Of a DNA stretch of 64,000 bases, positions 16,323-24,705 are shown piece by piece (position 1 is the stretch's first letter; every line of letters begins with the position of its first letter). The stretch comes from an uncultured Acetatifactor sp. Its GTDB lineage: Bacteria; Bacillota; Clostridia; Lachnospirales; Lachnospiraceae. Below the pieces are notes generated by a model. It was not told the DNA's origin and made no database searches. It saw only the letters and a list, made by a program, of their open reading frames with translations. A program made the translations under genes and the position numbers. The DNA lies in NCBI GenBank assembly GCA_910584865.1, contig CAJUCE010000020.1, forward strand, positions 1 to 64,000. Direction: 5' to 3'.

Positions 16323-18153
16323 ATGCTTTCTTCCTCCTGGTACAATTCCCTCTGCTTCTCAAAAAGCTCCCAGTAATACCCTTTCCGGAAAAGAAGATCC
16401 TCATGGCTTCCAGACTCTATGATTTTTCCCCCTCTCATCATGATGATCCGGTCTGCCAGGCGGGCAAACGCAATCCTGTGGGATATCAGAACCGCCGTCC
16501 TCCCCTGCAGCTGCCCCCTGATGCTCTCCAGGAATTGATTCTCCCGGATGGAATCCACCGAAGCGCTAGGTTCGTCCAGCAGCATAATTTCCGGCTCCCC
16601 CATATAGGCAGAGGCCAAGATGACCCGCTGCCATTCCCCGCCGGACAGGTTCGTCCCGGTTTCCTCATATTCCTTCCCCAAGATGGTGTCCTCCCCCTGC
16701 CCAAGGCCTGCGACCAGCCCCTTCAGGTCTGCCATGCGGTAAGCATTCTGCCGTGCTTCCTCCTGATCCATCATTTCCACCCTCCCAATCCCCACATGGT
16801 CCTTCAATGAAACCGAAAATCTGGAATATTCCTGGGGAAGGTTCCCGAAATAGGGAAACAATTCCCCCTTACCCGGCCCCACCTCTTTTCCATTCAGGAG
16901 AACCCTGCCCTCCTGTGGCGCCAGGCTTCCGTTCATCAATTTTGACAGCGTAGTTTTTCCGCTTCCATTGTATCCCAGGATACTGATAATTTCTCCTCTT
17001 TTTACCGTCAACGAAACGTGATCCACTGCCTTCCGCTCCCCATTGGGGTACGTGTAGGAGACATCCTGCAGTTCAAGGGATGAAAAAGCGCCAAAGTTCA
17101 GTTCCCGTCCCTTTGCCTGGGCTTTCTTCAGATCCCGAATCTCGTCCTCTGTAATCGGATGGACAAAGTCGTAATAATCCTCCAGGTATTTTGTGTCCTT
17201 ATATGCACCCTGTACAAGATTCCGCATCAGACCGTCCATCTGGTTTCCACAGGTATTCACCAGACCAAACAGCATGATAAAGGTACCGATGTCATACCGC
17301 CCTTTCATGGCTCCCGAAAACAGAAGCAGCACGGCAGGTATCCGCACATATAGCAGAAACCTGGACTGCCTGTTCTGCAGCTTCACCCTGCGAATGTTCA
17401 ATTCCAGGCTCTCCTGCCGCAATAACTGGTATACCTTTCGCCATTTTTCTATCAGGTATCCTGCCAGCTGGTAAATGCGGATCTCCTTCGCACTTTCCCG
17501 CCCAGTAAGCAACTTGTGAAAATATTCCTCCCGCCTCTGGTTTCTGGCCTGCTTCCGGTCAAGCTCATATTCCCTTCTGAACAGATACCTGTTCAGCCCA
17601 AAGGACAGTCCTCCAATCAGCAGCACATAGAAAATGAGATGTGGCTCATAAATAATAAACAGCACCAGCGTCCCGATAATGCTTCCCACATACCCGAATA
17701 ACAAATCGCAAATGCACTGAATATAACTGTTGATATTCGGAATATGCCTGCTCACCAGGACGAACCGATCCATAAAATCAGCCCGGAAGAACTGTTCCTG
17801 TGGCAGCTTGCTGCATTTCCATGTGAAGAGATTCCTAAAAAAACCGTCCACTTGGAAGCGTAAAAAATTCGTCCCATATGCCCCCAGAAAACCACTGGTT
17901 CTTTCCACAAAATATAAGGCAAGGTAGAGAACCACTATCCCAATGAATGCACGGCTTAAACCCCCTTACCCATATCCTCTGTCAGCTGGTTTATCATTGA
18001 CCTGTTGACAAGGGATACCAATAACTGAAGCAGCGTCATCGCTACCTGAATGGCAACATACGTCGCTATATAAGGAAAGCAATGCCGCAGGGCTTCTTTC
18101 AGTACCCAGGTGACCTTGCCTCTCGTTGTACAGCTTTCTGCATTTTGATCCAT
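16319..18153 (-). pseudogene. ABC exporter, fused permease/ATPase, interrupted by a 1-base frameshift
   Basis: The first 65 codons (18153-17956; good GGAGG at the start) encode the N terminus and first membrane helix (YIATYVAIQVAMTLLQLLV) and end at TAA. The rest (permease helices, Walker A GYNGSGKTTL, signature LSGGEWQRV, Walker B IMLLDEPSAS) continues in another frame to 16319. One extra G in the five-G run (17961-17965 on the plus strand as C) would restore a continuous protein of about 611 residues, reading MGKGGLSRAFIGIVVLYLAL across the join. This could be a recent loss, a phase-variable tract or a sequencing error. Relatives pair as heterodimers with the next gene product. Confidence 0.8.
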
Positions 18154-18231
18154 GGTCGATTTTCCTCCAATAGCTGATTTGAGATCATCCTGATTCAGGT
18201 ATCGAAATACTCCAGATCTATAAACTCCTGG

Positions 18232-19056
18232 TTAACCAGACATTTCTTCAACTGCATTTTTAACAAAGGAAAGATCTGCATACTCCAATATATAACATGG
18301 CAATGTTGAAAGGCGCTTAAATTCCCTGATATAAGGATGCCTTAATGAATATTGTATAATTGTTGACTTTATAAGTCTGAAAAAAGCATCCTCCGCCTTT
18401 ATCGCAGATACCTTATTCCGGTTCATGCTTCTTTTTATAAAAAATATACTGCCAATTTGCTGCGGCACATTTTGACAATTTTGAGGTATATATATGTATC
18501 TTTTAAAGCTAAAATAATCAACATAACGCAAAGGAACAAAAACACCATTATTCTCCAATATTTCCACCCCGCCGTTCCGTAGATAAAGAGGATTTGGATA
18601 AGGGTTCACCACATCTTGCTCATAATCAATCAATATGCAATCCTCAGCCATATAATTAAAGCCTTTATTAATTAAATAGGACGCCAATGTTGTTTTTCCA
18701 GCCTCTGTTTCCCCAAGAAAAAGATATGCCTTTCCCAGTACTTCAACTACAGCACCATGCATTGCCAATATATTCTCCTCAAAGAACGGATTTTCAAAGA
18801 TTATATTATTAACAAAAGATATGGGATCTTTTATCTCTTCTACTTTTCCCCGAAAGAAAGCTTTATATTTATCCTCATTTACCTGATAAATCCCCACTTC
18901 TACGATTTGCCGTACTGGATCATGCTTTAAAAACCCATAATATATTATCTCCAACACTTTGATTATTTCAAAAAAATTGGTTACTATGCAATAGTCATAT
19001 CTCCTATTAGGCATTGAAAGAAACCGTTTATATTCTCCATTTCCAAACATTGCCAT
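18232..19056 (-). CDS. HPr-kinase-like protein (copy a)
   Basis: A 274-residue paralogue of the kinase at 13736-14551, with the same layout: MPNRRYDYCIVTN near the start, LAMHGAVVEV, Walker A LFLGETEAGKTTLASYL (about residues 112-128), AEDCILIDYE, and a shared C-terminal block EDAFFRLIKSTIIQYSLRHP. It lacks the HprK N-terminal domain. The ATG at 19056 follows AAAGGTG by a good distance, and the gene begins just after the stop of the small upstream protein, so the two are probably translated together. A kinase acting on a small peptide or protein is the likeliest role (inference). GC is lower than in flanking genes. Confidence 0.75.
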   Translation of the reverse strand: MAMFGNGEYKRFLSMPNRRYDYCIVTNFFEIIKVLEIIYYGFLKHDPVRQIVEVGIYQVNEDKYKAFFRGKVEEIKDPISFVNNIIFENPFFEENILAMHGAVVEVLGKAYLFLGETEAGKTTLASYLINKGFNYMAEDCILIDYEQDVVNPYPNPLYLRNGGVEILENNGVFVPLRYVDYFSFKRYIYIPQNCQNVPQQIGSIFFIKRSMNRNKVSAIKAEDAFFRLIKSTIIQYSLRHPYIREFKRLSTLPCYILEYADLSFVKNAVEEMSG

Positions 19057-19067
19057 TTCCTTCACCT

Positions 19068-19274
19068 TTAAAATAGCAACAGATGCCTATAATGCATTGA
19101 TATTTTTTTCTTATCATTAAGTAAGTGCGACAAAACAGTATCAAGCATGCACTCTTCAATAAATTTCTCTAGTTCTTCATTTGTATACTCATTTTCTTCT
19201 GCCAATTTTAATATAAATTTCTTTAATGAACTTTGACATTTATTGTAATTCTCACACAACATTTTATTGGACAC
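19068..19274 (-). CDS. Small helical protein, first gene of kinase/exporter operon
   Basis: A 68-residue protein (start GTG, with GGGGGT five bases upstream; an upstream GTG at 19286 lacks a ribosome site). The sequence is amphipathic and acidic (LAEENEYTNEELEKFIEECM) with a basic, hydrophobic end KISMHYRHLLLF. It contains three cysteines. No family is recognised. Position as the first gene, immediately before an HPr-like kinase and exporters, makes it a candidate peptide precursor or a kinase partner such as a leader-recognition protein. The function is unknown. Confidence 0.55.
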   Translation of the reverse strand: MSNKMLCENYNKCQSSLKKFILKLAEENEYTNEELEKFIEECMLDTVLSHLLNDKKKISMHYRHLLLF

Positions 19275-19372
19275 TTTAACCCCCACTCATGAACTGCACT
19301 TCTAAATATGGTTATAAGAAGCTGGTCTCATCTTTCATAATATGTAATTTACTTTAATCTATACTCCCAGAA

Positions 19373-19425
19373 AACACAATACGACAAATTAGTTGATAAG
19401 ATAAACTAATTTGTCGTATTGTGTT
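19373..19425. promoter_or_regulatory. Perfect 22-bp inverted repeat between divergent transcripts
   Basis: Two perfect 22-bp arms (19373-19394 and 19404-19425) are separated by GATAAGATA; CCAGA/TCTGG extend the symmetry further out. TTGTCG in each arm can act as the -35 of a promoter facing outward: TATAGA 18 bp on toward the kinase operon, TACATT (19435-19440) toward the peptide gene. It is therefore likely an operator controlling both transcripts. Confidence 0.7.
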
Positions 19426-19497
19426 CCGTCTGGATACATTATACAAGGTTAGGTATATTTACAAATAATTAAATTTTACAAAGAAAGGTGAAGCTTG

Positions 19498-19689
19498 ATG
19501 AAACGTAAAAAACTGCACGTCAAAACAACTGTATCCATGTTAGCACTCATGCTCACATTATCCCTTGGAGCCGTTCCTCCGCCCCCGAAATTTCCTCCCA
19601 TTGAGGAAGAGATTCCGACGACGGATGATGGGAACGGCATCAGCCCATTAACAGATTTGGATGATGCTACAACAAAAATTCAACAATAA
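19498..19689 (+). CDS. Secreted proline-rich small peptide
   Basis: A 63-residue peptide with a Sec-type signal: a basic MKRKKLHVK, then a hydrophobic segment TVSMLALMLTLSLGA. The exported part begins with VPPPPKFPPIEEEIPTTDDG and ends DDATTKIQQ. It is acidic and proline-rich, without cysteines. AAAGG lies about ten bases before the ATG. It is transcribed away from the kinase/exporter operon across a shared palindrome and converges tail-to-tail (9 bp) with a double-HTH/TPR regulator. By analogy with Phr/RRNPP peptides it may be a secreted signal, or it may be the exported product of the cluster. No homologue was recognised. Confidence 0.6.
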   Translation: MKRKKLHVKTTVSMLALMLTLSLGAVPPPPKFPPIEEEIPTTDDGNGISPLTDLDDATTKIQQ

Positions 19690-19698
19690 TTAATTGGA

Positions 19699-21657
19699 TT
19701 ATGACAAATATTTAGATTCTCGTTCTGTCAAAAAAGTCTTCATAGAAGAATCATACATATACCCTGACATCAATTCACTTATACGAAAGGCTTTTTCCCA
19801 TATTTGCCGGAAGGATACATATTCTTCCGGCTTTTCCCCTGCGATTTCATATGCATTCCACGCAATATGATAAAACAGATCCTGCGCGCTACTAATCTTA
19901 AAGAGCAAAAGTAATTTCTCTATTATGCTTTCTCCCATCTCAACGGTATTGTCAATACTGTGAATATTGCTTAAATAATTATCATAATTTTGATATGCAA
20001 TATCAAAACCATAATGATAAATACCCGTCCTGAAACTATTCTGATCAATGGAAAACAGAACCGCCTCAAGCCACTTCTTCGCTTCATCCAAATTGCCAAG
20101 CCTGCGGTAGAAGCTGCCTATATTGCTCGCAATCATGATCTCCTCCCGCTGGTAAACCCACCATTTCATATCCTTCCCTTCAAAATCAGGCACCGTGCAC
20201 CGCAGCGCTTCCAGCAGTATCTCCAGACACTCCTGCAAATCGCCCCCCTTTTTCTGCTTCAGGACAGCTTCAAAAAACAAAAGCTCCTGCCTTACCCTGG
20301 GAGAATCCGGATTTACCGCATGCCGGAATTTCTCAATCTCCCATTCCGCCAAATCCCATTTTCGACATTCCATCAATGTACTGATCAGCTGCCGCTGCTC
20401 CAGAACCTCCAAGGAATCAGTTTCCAACAGAGGCATATTCCACCCTCCAAATTTTCCATACTGCTTCACCAGCCTGTCGTAATTGCTATAAGAAGGTTTG
20501 TGAAGTCCCTTTTCTATCCTCTCCAGCTGCCTGGACGTCATTATAAGCTCATCGCCGTCATAGACAGCATTTTCACGAGATTTGCCGTAACATTTCCGGA
20601 GCATTTTCAGCGTCATCCCTGCATCCCTGATATTGTCCACAGAGATCCCCTGCCATATCCGATACCCGGGATAGTCAAACCACTCATAAATATCCAGGAA
20701 CATTTTCCGGAAACCCTTAATCTGATCCAAATATTCCGGTCTGTCAAACAGGGTGGCTTCAAATTCGTACAGGCAGTCCAGAAGCGGCAATACATAGCAG
20801 TGACAGCCGTTCCTGCGCAACAATTCCAGGGCTTCCCAGCCCTTTTCGGGAAGCCCTGCTTCCCAACCTTTAGAAGCACTCCCCGCCCCTCTGGCGGCCA
20901 TGTCTTCCAAGGAAATATCCTGGTTTGGCGAAAGTTCCCCTAACGCATCTGATACAGAAGCCATGCGGATTCCCAGAACAGCTGCCTGGGGCAGCACCAT
21001 TACCATTACACGTTCCCTCCAGCAATGCTGCCCGGGATATTCCCACACTGCCTGCCATAACTGCCATGCTTCCTCCCTGCGGCTGTTCTGAAACAATGCA
21101 GCGCTTACCAGCAGGACAGCATCCAGCTCCCCTGGCGAAAGGCAGAGCGATTCCATGCCTTGTTTCCAGCCGTCCGGGACGGTGCAGTCCACCGCCTGTA
21201 TGGCAGTATCCAGGATAACCTTCGAATCCTCCCTCCCCGATGTTCTCTGCCGTTCCAGCATCAGGATAACCTCCGCCTTCAGCAGGAACTGTTCTTCCAG
21301 TGGCTCCCTTTTTTTGTACTTTTGCCTGTAGTCATCTATTGCGGCAGCAGCTTCTTCCGGCTGTCCCGGCACCAGCAGGCAAATATCCTCCCGCTGCCGC
21401 CACCGTTCCAGGTCTTCCCCTGATGCCAGCGATTCGAAATATTCCGGCGGGATTCCCATCCGCAGCATCAGTGTATCTCCCTCCACCTTCGTCCACTGCA
21501 CGATGCCTTTTTCCACCTTGTCCAGCATGGTCCGGCTCATGATGCCGGCGGATAATTTCTCCAGTGTCAGTTTCCGCTTTTTCCTTTCAGCCCCAATGGC
21601 TCTGCCATATGCCTGATTGTATTTCTGTATGAATTCTTGTTCTCTGATCTTTTTCAT
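19699..21657 (-). CDS. Double-HTH, TPR-like transcriptional regulator
   Basis: A 652-residue regulator. An N-terminal XRE-like HTH reads RKLTLEKLSAGIMSRTMLDK (about residues 27-46). A second HTH-like block in the middle reads IMTSRQLERIEKGLHKPSYS. The C-terminal third is a helical TPR-like array (ASNIGSFYRRLGNLDEAKKW). This architecture resembles peptide-sensing RRNPP regulators, though two HTH segments are unusual. ATG 21657 follows GGAGAGG at a good distance. A strong promoter lies at 21738-21766 with a near-palindrome over its -10. It probably controls the adjacent kinase/exporter/peptide genes (inference from adjacency). Confidence 0.75.
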   Translation of the reverse strand: MKKIREQEFIQKYNQAYGRAIGAERKKRKLTLEKLSAGIMSRTMLDKVEKGIVQWTKVEGDTLMLRMGIPPEYFESLASGEDLERWRQREDICLLVPGQPEEAAAAIDDYRQKYKKREPLEEQFLLKAEVILMLERQRTSGREDSKVILDTAIQAVDCTVPDGWKQGMESLCLSPGELDAVLLVSAALFQNSRREEAWQLWQAVWEYPGQHCWRERVMVMVLPQAAVLGIRMASVSDALGELSPNQDISLEDMAARGAGSASKGWEAGLPEKGWEALELLRRNGCHCYVLPLLDCLYEFEATLFDRPEYLDQIKGFRKMFLDIYEWFDYPGYRIWQGISVDNIRDAGMTLKMLRKCYGKSRENAVYDGDELIMTSRQLERIEKGLHKPSYSNYDRLVKQYGKFGGWNMPLLETDSLEVLEQRQLISTLMECRKWDLAEWEIEKFRHAVNPDSPRVRQELLFFEAVLKQKKGGDLQECLEILLEALRCTVPDFEGKDMKWWVYQREEIMIASNIGSFYRRLGNLDEAKKWLEAVLFSIDQNSFRTGIYHYGFDIAYQNYDNYLSNIHSIDNTVEMGESIIEKLLLLFKISSAQDLFYHIAWNAYEIAGEKPEEYVSFRQIWEKAFRISELMSGYMYDSSMKTFLTERESKYLS

Positions 21658-21677
21658 TCCCCTGTCCTCTCCGCTTT

Positions 21678-21715
21678 TATTCACTACACACATCCGCACA
21701 TATGGAATCAGAAGT
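21678..21715 (-). repeat. Leader element, copy 1
   Basis: A leader of about 40 bases containing AACTTCTGATTCCATATG and ending TGAATAA, between the promoter and the start of the TPR regulator gene. A closely similar element lies at 43308-43346 in the leader of the M23/bactofilin operon. The function is unknown. Confidence 0.45.
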
Positions 21716-21737
21716 TCAATGCATTTATGGTTATAAA

Positions 21738-21766
21738 ATTATAACATGCCACGCCCCTTCCTACAA
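21738..21766 (-). promoter_or_regulatory. Promoter of the TPR regulator gene
   Basis: TTGTAG (21761-21766), a 17-bp spacer and TATAAT (21738-21743), reading toward the regulator. A near-palindrome GTTATAAAATTATAAC (21730-21745) covers the -10, suggesting repression at this site. Confidence 0.6.
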
Positions 21767-21815
21767 TTACTTTGTTCCGGCTGTCCTCCCCCGCTCCTGC
21801 CGTCCGCCCCGTATG

Positions 21816-21860
21816 ACAAAGACGGCACCGTTCCCCAATAGGGAACCGCACCGCCTTTGT
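21816..21860 (-). terminator. Long hairpin downstream of the ABC exporter operon
   Basis: Two complementary arms of about 20 bp (21816-21835, 21841-21860; ACAAAG...CTTTGT outermost) with a few mismatches and a short loop. It lies just after the end of the permease operon; the T run is weak. Confidence 0.5.
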
Positions 21861-21939
21861 TCAAAGAGCCGCTTCGGAAAACAGAATATTCTATATCATT
21901 TTACAGCATCATCTTACAGCCTGAAAGCGCCTCACACTG

Positions 21940-22716
21940 TCAGGACCCGCAGGACTTATAATTCTTCAGCCCGAACCTGTAAAACCAATAGGAAGGCGCC
22001 ACAAACAGCAGGGAAACCACCGGCGACACCATGTACCACACCCCGCTTTCCCGGTCCAGCAGATACAACAGCGGATAATACTGCACCAGCGCCAGGGGAA
22101 TCCCAAAGGTAAGCACCTTCAGCGCCACATCCCCGTAGACGGAAAAAGGATATTTCCCGAAATCCCGCATCCCGTAGGTAAAAATATCCAGGAAATTCAG
22201 ATTCTGTATGGTAAAAAAAGACACCGCCGCCACCAACAAAAACAGACAGAAAAAGAGCACGCTTCCGCAGGCCACCATCATGGCAAACACAAAAACCTTC
22301 TTCCCGTCCCACACAACCCCGCTGGCCGGCACCGTGATGCACAGTACGATAACCGCCTGCAGCAAAATCCCCAGTCTGGCAAAATCCATGTTGGGCATAA
22401 TGATCTGCAAAAGGATGCTCCTGGGCCGCACCAGGATCCGGTCCAGGCTCCCCTCCCGGATCAGATCCGGGAAAACCGCCAGTCCTCCCCCGAACATTTC
22501 CCCTATGGCAAAGGATATCATAATCACGGAAAAGCACAGCAGCACCTGCCCGTAAGTAAAATTGTCTACTCCGCTGATCCGATTAAAAATAAACTGTATT
22601 CCGAAAAATGTAGTGAATGCCGTCACAAACTGCCCCACCATTGTGAGCAGAAAGGATGCCTTGTACTGCATCTGGCTCTTCAGCTCCATCAAAAAATAAT
22701 TCCAGTATAATCTCAT
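21940..22716 (-). CDS. ABC-2 type permease (second subunit)
   Basis: A 258-residue membrane protein with six hydrophobic helices, starting MRLYWNYFLMELKSQMQYKA, which is typical of the ABC2_membrane_6/DUF990 permeases. MFGGGLAVFPDLIREGSLDRILVRP is the cytoplasmic loop that contacts the ATPase. It is the last gene of a three-gene exporter operon with 22837-23652 and 23649-24623. Members of this family export drugs or unknown small molecules (viologen exporters in Streptomyces have this layout). The substrate here is unknown. Confidence 0.8.
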   Translation of the reverse strand: MRLYWNYFLMELKSQMQYKASFLLTMVGQFVTAFTTFFGIQFIFNRISGVDNFTYGQVLLCFSVIMISFAIGEMFGGGLAVFPDLIREGSLDRILVRPRSILLQIIMPNMDFARLGILLQAVIVLCITVPASGVVWDGKKVFVFAMMVACGSVLFFCLFLLVAAVSFFTIQNLNFLDIFTYGMRDFGKYPFSVYGDVALKVLTFGIPLALVQYYPLLYLLDRESGVWYMVSPVVSLLFVAPSYWFYRFGLKNYKSCGS

Positions 22717-22836
22717 TCCGATACTTCTCCCTTCTTCAACTTTTCAAGCTCAACGTCCTGCCGCAGGACAACGCCTGGCAGATATCCGATTCCGTCATTT
22801 GAAACCATCCTTTCCCGCCAGAGCCGCCACCCCCCG

Positions 22837-23652
22837 TTATCCGCCAAAGGACACCACCTTCCTCGTGGCCCTTCCCATGGCAAACCATCCCAGGAAAATC
22901 ATGGCACACAGCCAGAACACCTGAAGCCCGATCCCCCGAAGGGCCTGGACGCCGCCTATATTTCCGCAGAAAATCTGCAGAGGCATATTCTGCATGGAAC
23001 CAAAGGGAAGCAGTTCCACCACCCTGCGCAGGAAATCCGGAAAAAAGGGCAGAGGCACCACACCCCCGGAAAAAAAGGAGACAATCACCCTGACCATAAT
23101 CCGTATCCCCCTCTGGGAAACAAAGTAAAACAGCGACACATACATCAGCATGGCCATAGCCACCGTCACCCCGAAGGCCAGCAGGGCGGACACCAGAAAC
23201 AACCCTGCCTGGGCCGCCGAACCGGGAAGGGTCATCCCGTAAGGCTTCGGCATCAGCGCCCCCAGAATCAATACCGGCATACAATTTATCAGAGCAAAGG
23301 AAAGCCGGTTGGAGGCGGACTGGCAGAACCACCTCCCGTACAGCCCCACCGGACGGGCCAGGTCATAGGCCACCTCCCCGGTACGGATGGCGGAATAAAT
23401 CTCCCCGTCCCCAAACACCACCGAGAACAGAACAAAGAAGGATTCATGGGCCCACACATAGCTCACCGTGCGGGACAGCTCCATGGGCAGGGAGTCCCCG
23501 CCCACCCTGTAGATAGCCAGGTACCCCAGTATCTCCATCATAGACCACAGAAAGCCCTTCAGGATAGCCCCCAGTACCGCCGCCCGGTACTGTAAGTTAT
23601 GATTGAACCGAATCCGGAACATGGAAAAATACACTTTCAATTCAGCAGTCAT
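22837..23652 (-). CDS. ABC-2 type permease (first subunit)
   Basis: A 271-residue membrane protein of the ABC2_membrane_6 family: MFRIRFNHNLQYRAAVLGAI at the start, FGDGEIYSAIRTGEVAYDLARP as the coupling loop, and six hydrophobic segments. Its ATG overlaps the stop of the ATPase gene (ATGA), so translation is coupled. The gap to the second permease (about 120 bp) holds no recognised gene. With that permease it should form the membrane channel of the exporter. Confidence 0.8.
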   Translation of the reverse strand: MTAELKVYFSMFRIRFNHNLQYRAAVLGAILKGFLWSMMEILGYLAIYRVGGDSLPMELSRTVSYVWAHESFFVLFSVVFGDGEIYSAIRTGEVAYDLARPVGLYGRWFCQSASNRLSFALINCMPVLILGALMPKPYGMTLPGSAAQAGLFLVSALLAFGVTVAMAMLMYVSLFYFVSQRGIRIMVRVIVSFFSGGVVPLPFFPDFLRRVVELLPFGSMQNMPLQIFCGNIGGVQALRGIGLQVFWLCAMIFLGWFAMGRATRKVVSFGG

Positions 23653-24623
23653 AATTTGTACTCCTTATACATCTGCGCCACCATCTCCTCCGTGGTTATG
23701 TCCGAAACCGACACATCCAGAAGCTGTGTGTGGGCGGCAAAATAAGAAATCGCCCCGGGTACCGCAAGCTCCGACGGCTCAAAGCTCACCGTCATCCGCC
23801 CCTTCCCGGACTCCACCAGTTTCATCTCCTCCCGTAGAACCGGAGGCTCCCCCTGATAGGTGATCACCATGGTCTTGCGCTCCGAAATCTGCTTTTTTAC
23901 ATCGGAAAGCTTCCCGTCCAACAGAATCCGCCCCCTGCCGATGAACAGGATCCGCTCCGTCAGGGCCTCGATATCCTGCATGTCGTGGGTAGTCAGCACA
24001 ATGGTGGTGCCCTTTCTGGCATTCAGCTCCCGGATGAATTTCCGCACGGCCAGCTTGGACACCGCGTCCAGACCTATGGTAGGCTCGTCCAGGAAGAGCA
24101 CCTTCGGGTCATGAAGCAGAGAGGCCGCTATCTCGCACCGCATCCGCTGCCCCAGACTCAATGTCCTCACCGGCGTCTGGAGAATCTCCTCCAGATCCAG
24201 AAGCTCCGTCAGTTCTTTTACGTTTTTCCGGTAAATCCCTTCCTCAACCCGGTAGATGTCCCGGATCAGGTCAAAACTGTCTATCACAGGCACATCCCAC
24301 CACAACTGGCTCCTCTGCCCGAACACCACGCCGATGTCCCGCACATGGGCCACCCGTTCCTTATAGGGAATCCGCCCGTCAATCCTGCACTCCCCGCCGT
24401 CCGGGGTCAGCACCCCGCACATGATCTTGATGGTAGTGCTCTTTCCCGCCCCGTTGGGCCCGATATAACCCACGCATTCCCCGTCCCGGACGGTGAAACT
24501 CACATCCTGCAGGGCATGGACGGTATTATATTCCCTGGAAAAAAAGGATTTCACCGCGTTCCCCATCCCCGACTTCCGCTTCGCCACCCGGTATGTTTTG
24601 CTTACGTCCTTAAATTCAATCAT
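23649..24623 (-). CDS. ABC transporter ATP-binding protein
   Basis: A 324-residue ATPase: MIEFKDVSKTYRVAKR, Walker A GYIGPNGAGKSTTIKI, Q-loop VVFGQRSQLWWDVPV, signature TLSLGQRMRCEIA, Walker B VLFLDEPTIGLDAV, and switch VLTTHDMQDIE. FGQRSQLWWD is diagnostic of the subfamily paired with DUF990-type permeases. A C-terminal regulatory tail of about 90 residues follows. I chose ATG 24623, nine bases after AGGAAAGGTG; the upstream open frame only reads through tandem repeats. It is the first gene of the exporter operon. Confidence 0.88.
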   Translation of the reverse strand: MIEFKDVSKTYRVAKRKSGMGNAVKSFFSREYNTVHALQDVSFTVRDGECVGYIGPNGAGKSTTIKIMCGVLTPDGGECRIDGRIPYKERVAHVRDIGVVFGQRSQLWWDVPVIDSFDLIRDIYRVEEGIYRKNVKELTELLDLEEILQTPVRTLSLGQRMRCEIAASLLHDPKVLFLDEPTIGLDAVSKLAVRKFIRELNARKGTTIVLTTHDMQDIEALTERILFIGRGRILLDGKLSDVKKQISERKTMVITYQGEPPVLREEMKLVESGKGRMTVSFEPSELAVPGAISYFAAHTQLLDVSVSDITTEEMVAQMYKEYKL

Positions 24624-24705
24624 TGCTGTCGTCACCTTTCCTTTCTGAAAGCTTTTCCTGTGAAACATGCTCCTGCAGGCTGATGTCCTGCATACACAAT
24701 TCCTG

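Noticed and set aside
13736..19056. Complete lasso or lanthipeptide biosynthetic cluster
   Set aside because: No asparagine-synthase-like cyclase, transglutaminase-like protease, LanB/LanC/LanM or radical SAM gene is present between 13 and 22 kb.
22736..23332. 198-codon minus-strand frame overlapping a permease gene
   Set aside because: Gly/Arg/Cys-rich out-of-frame reading of the permease; no domain and no ribosome site.
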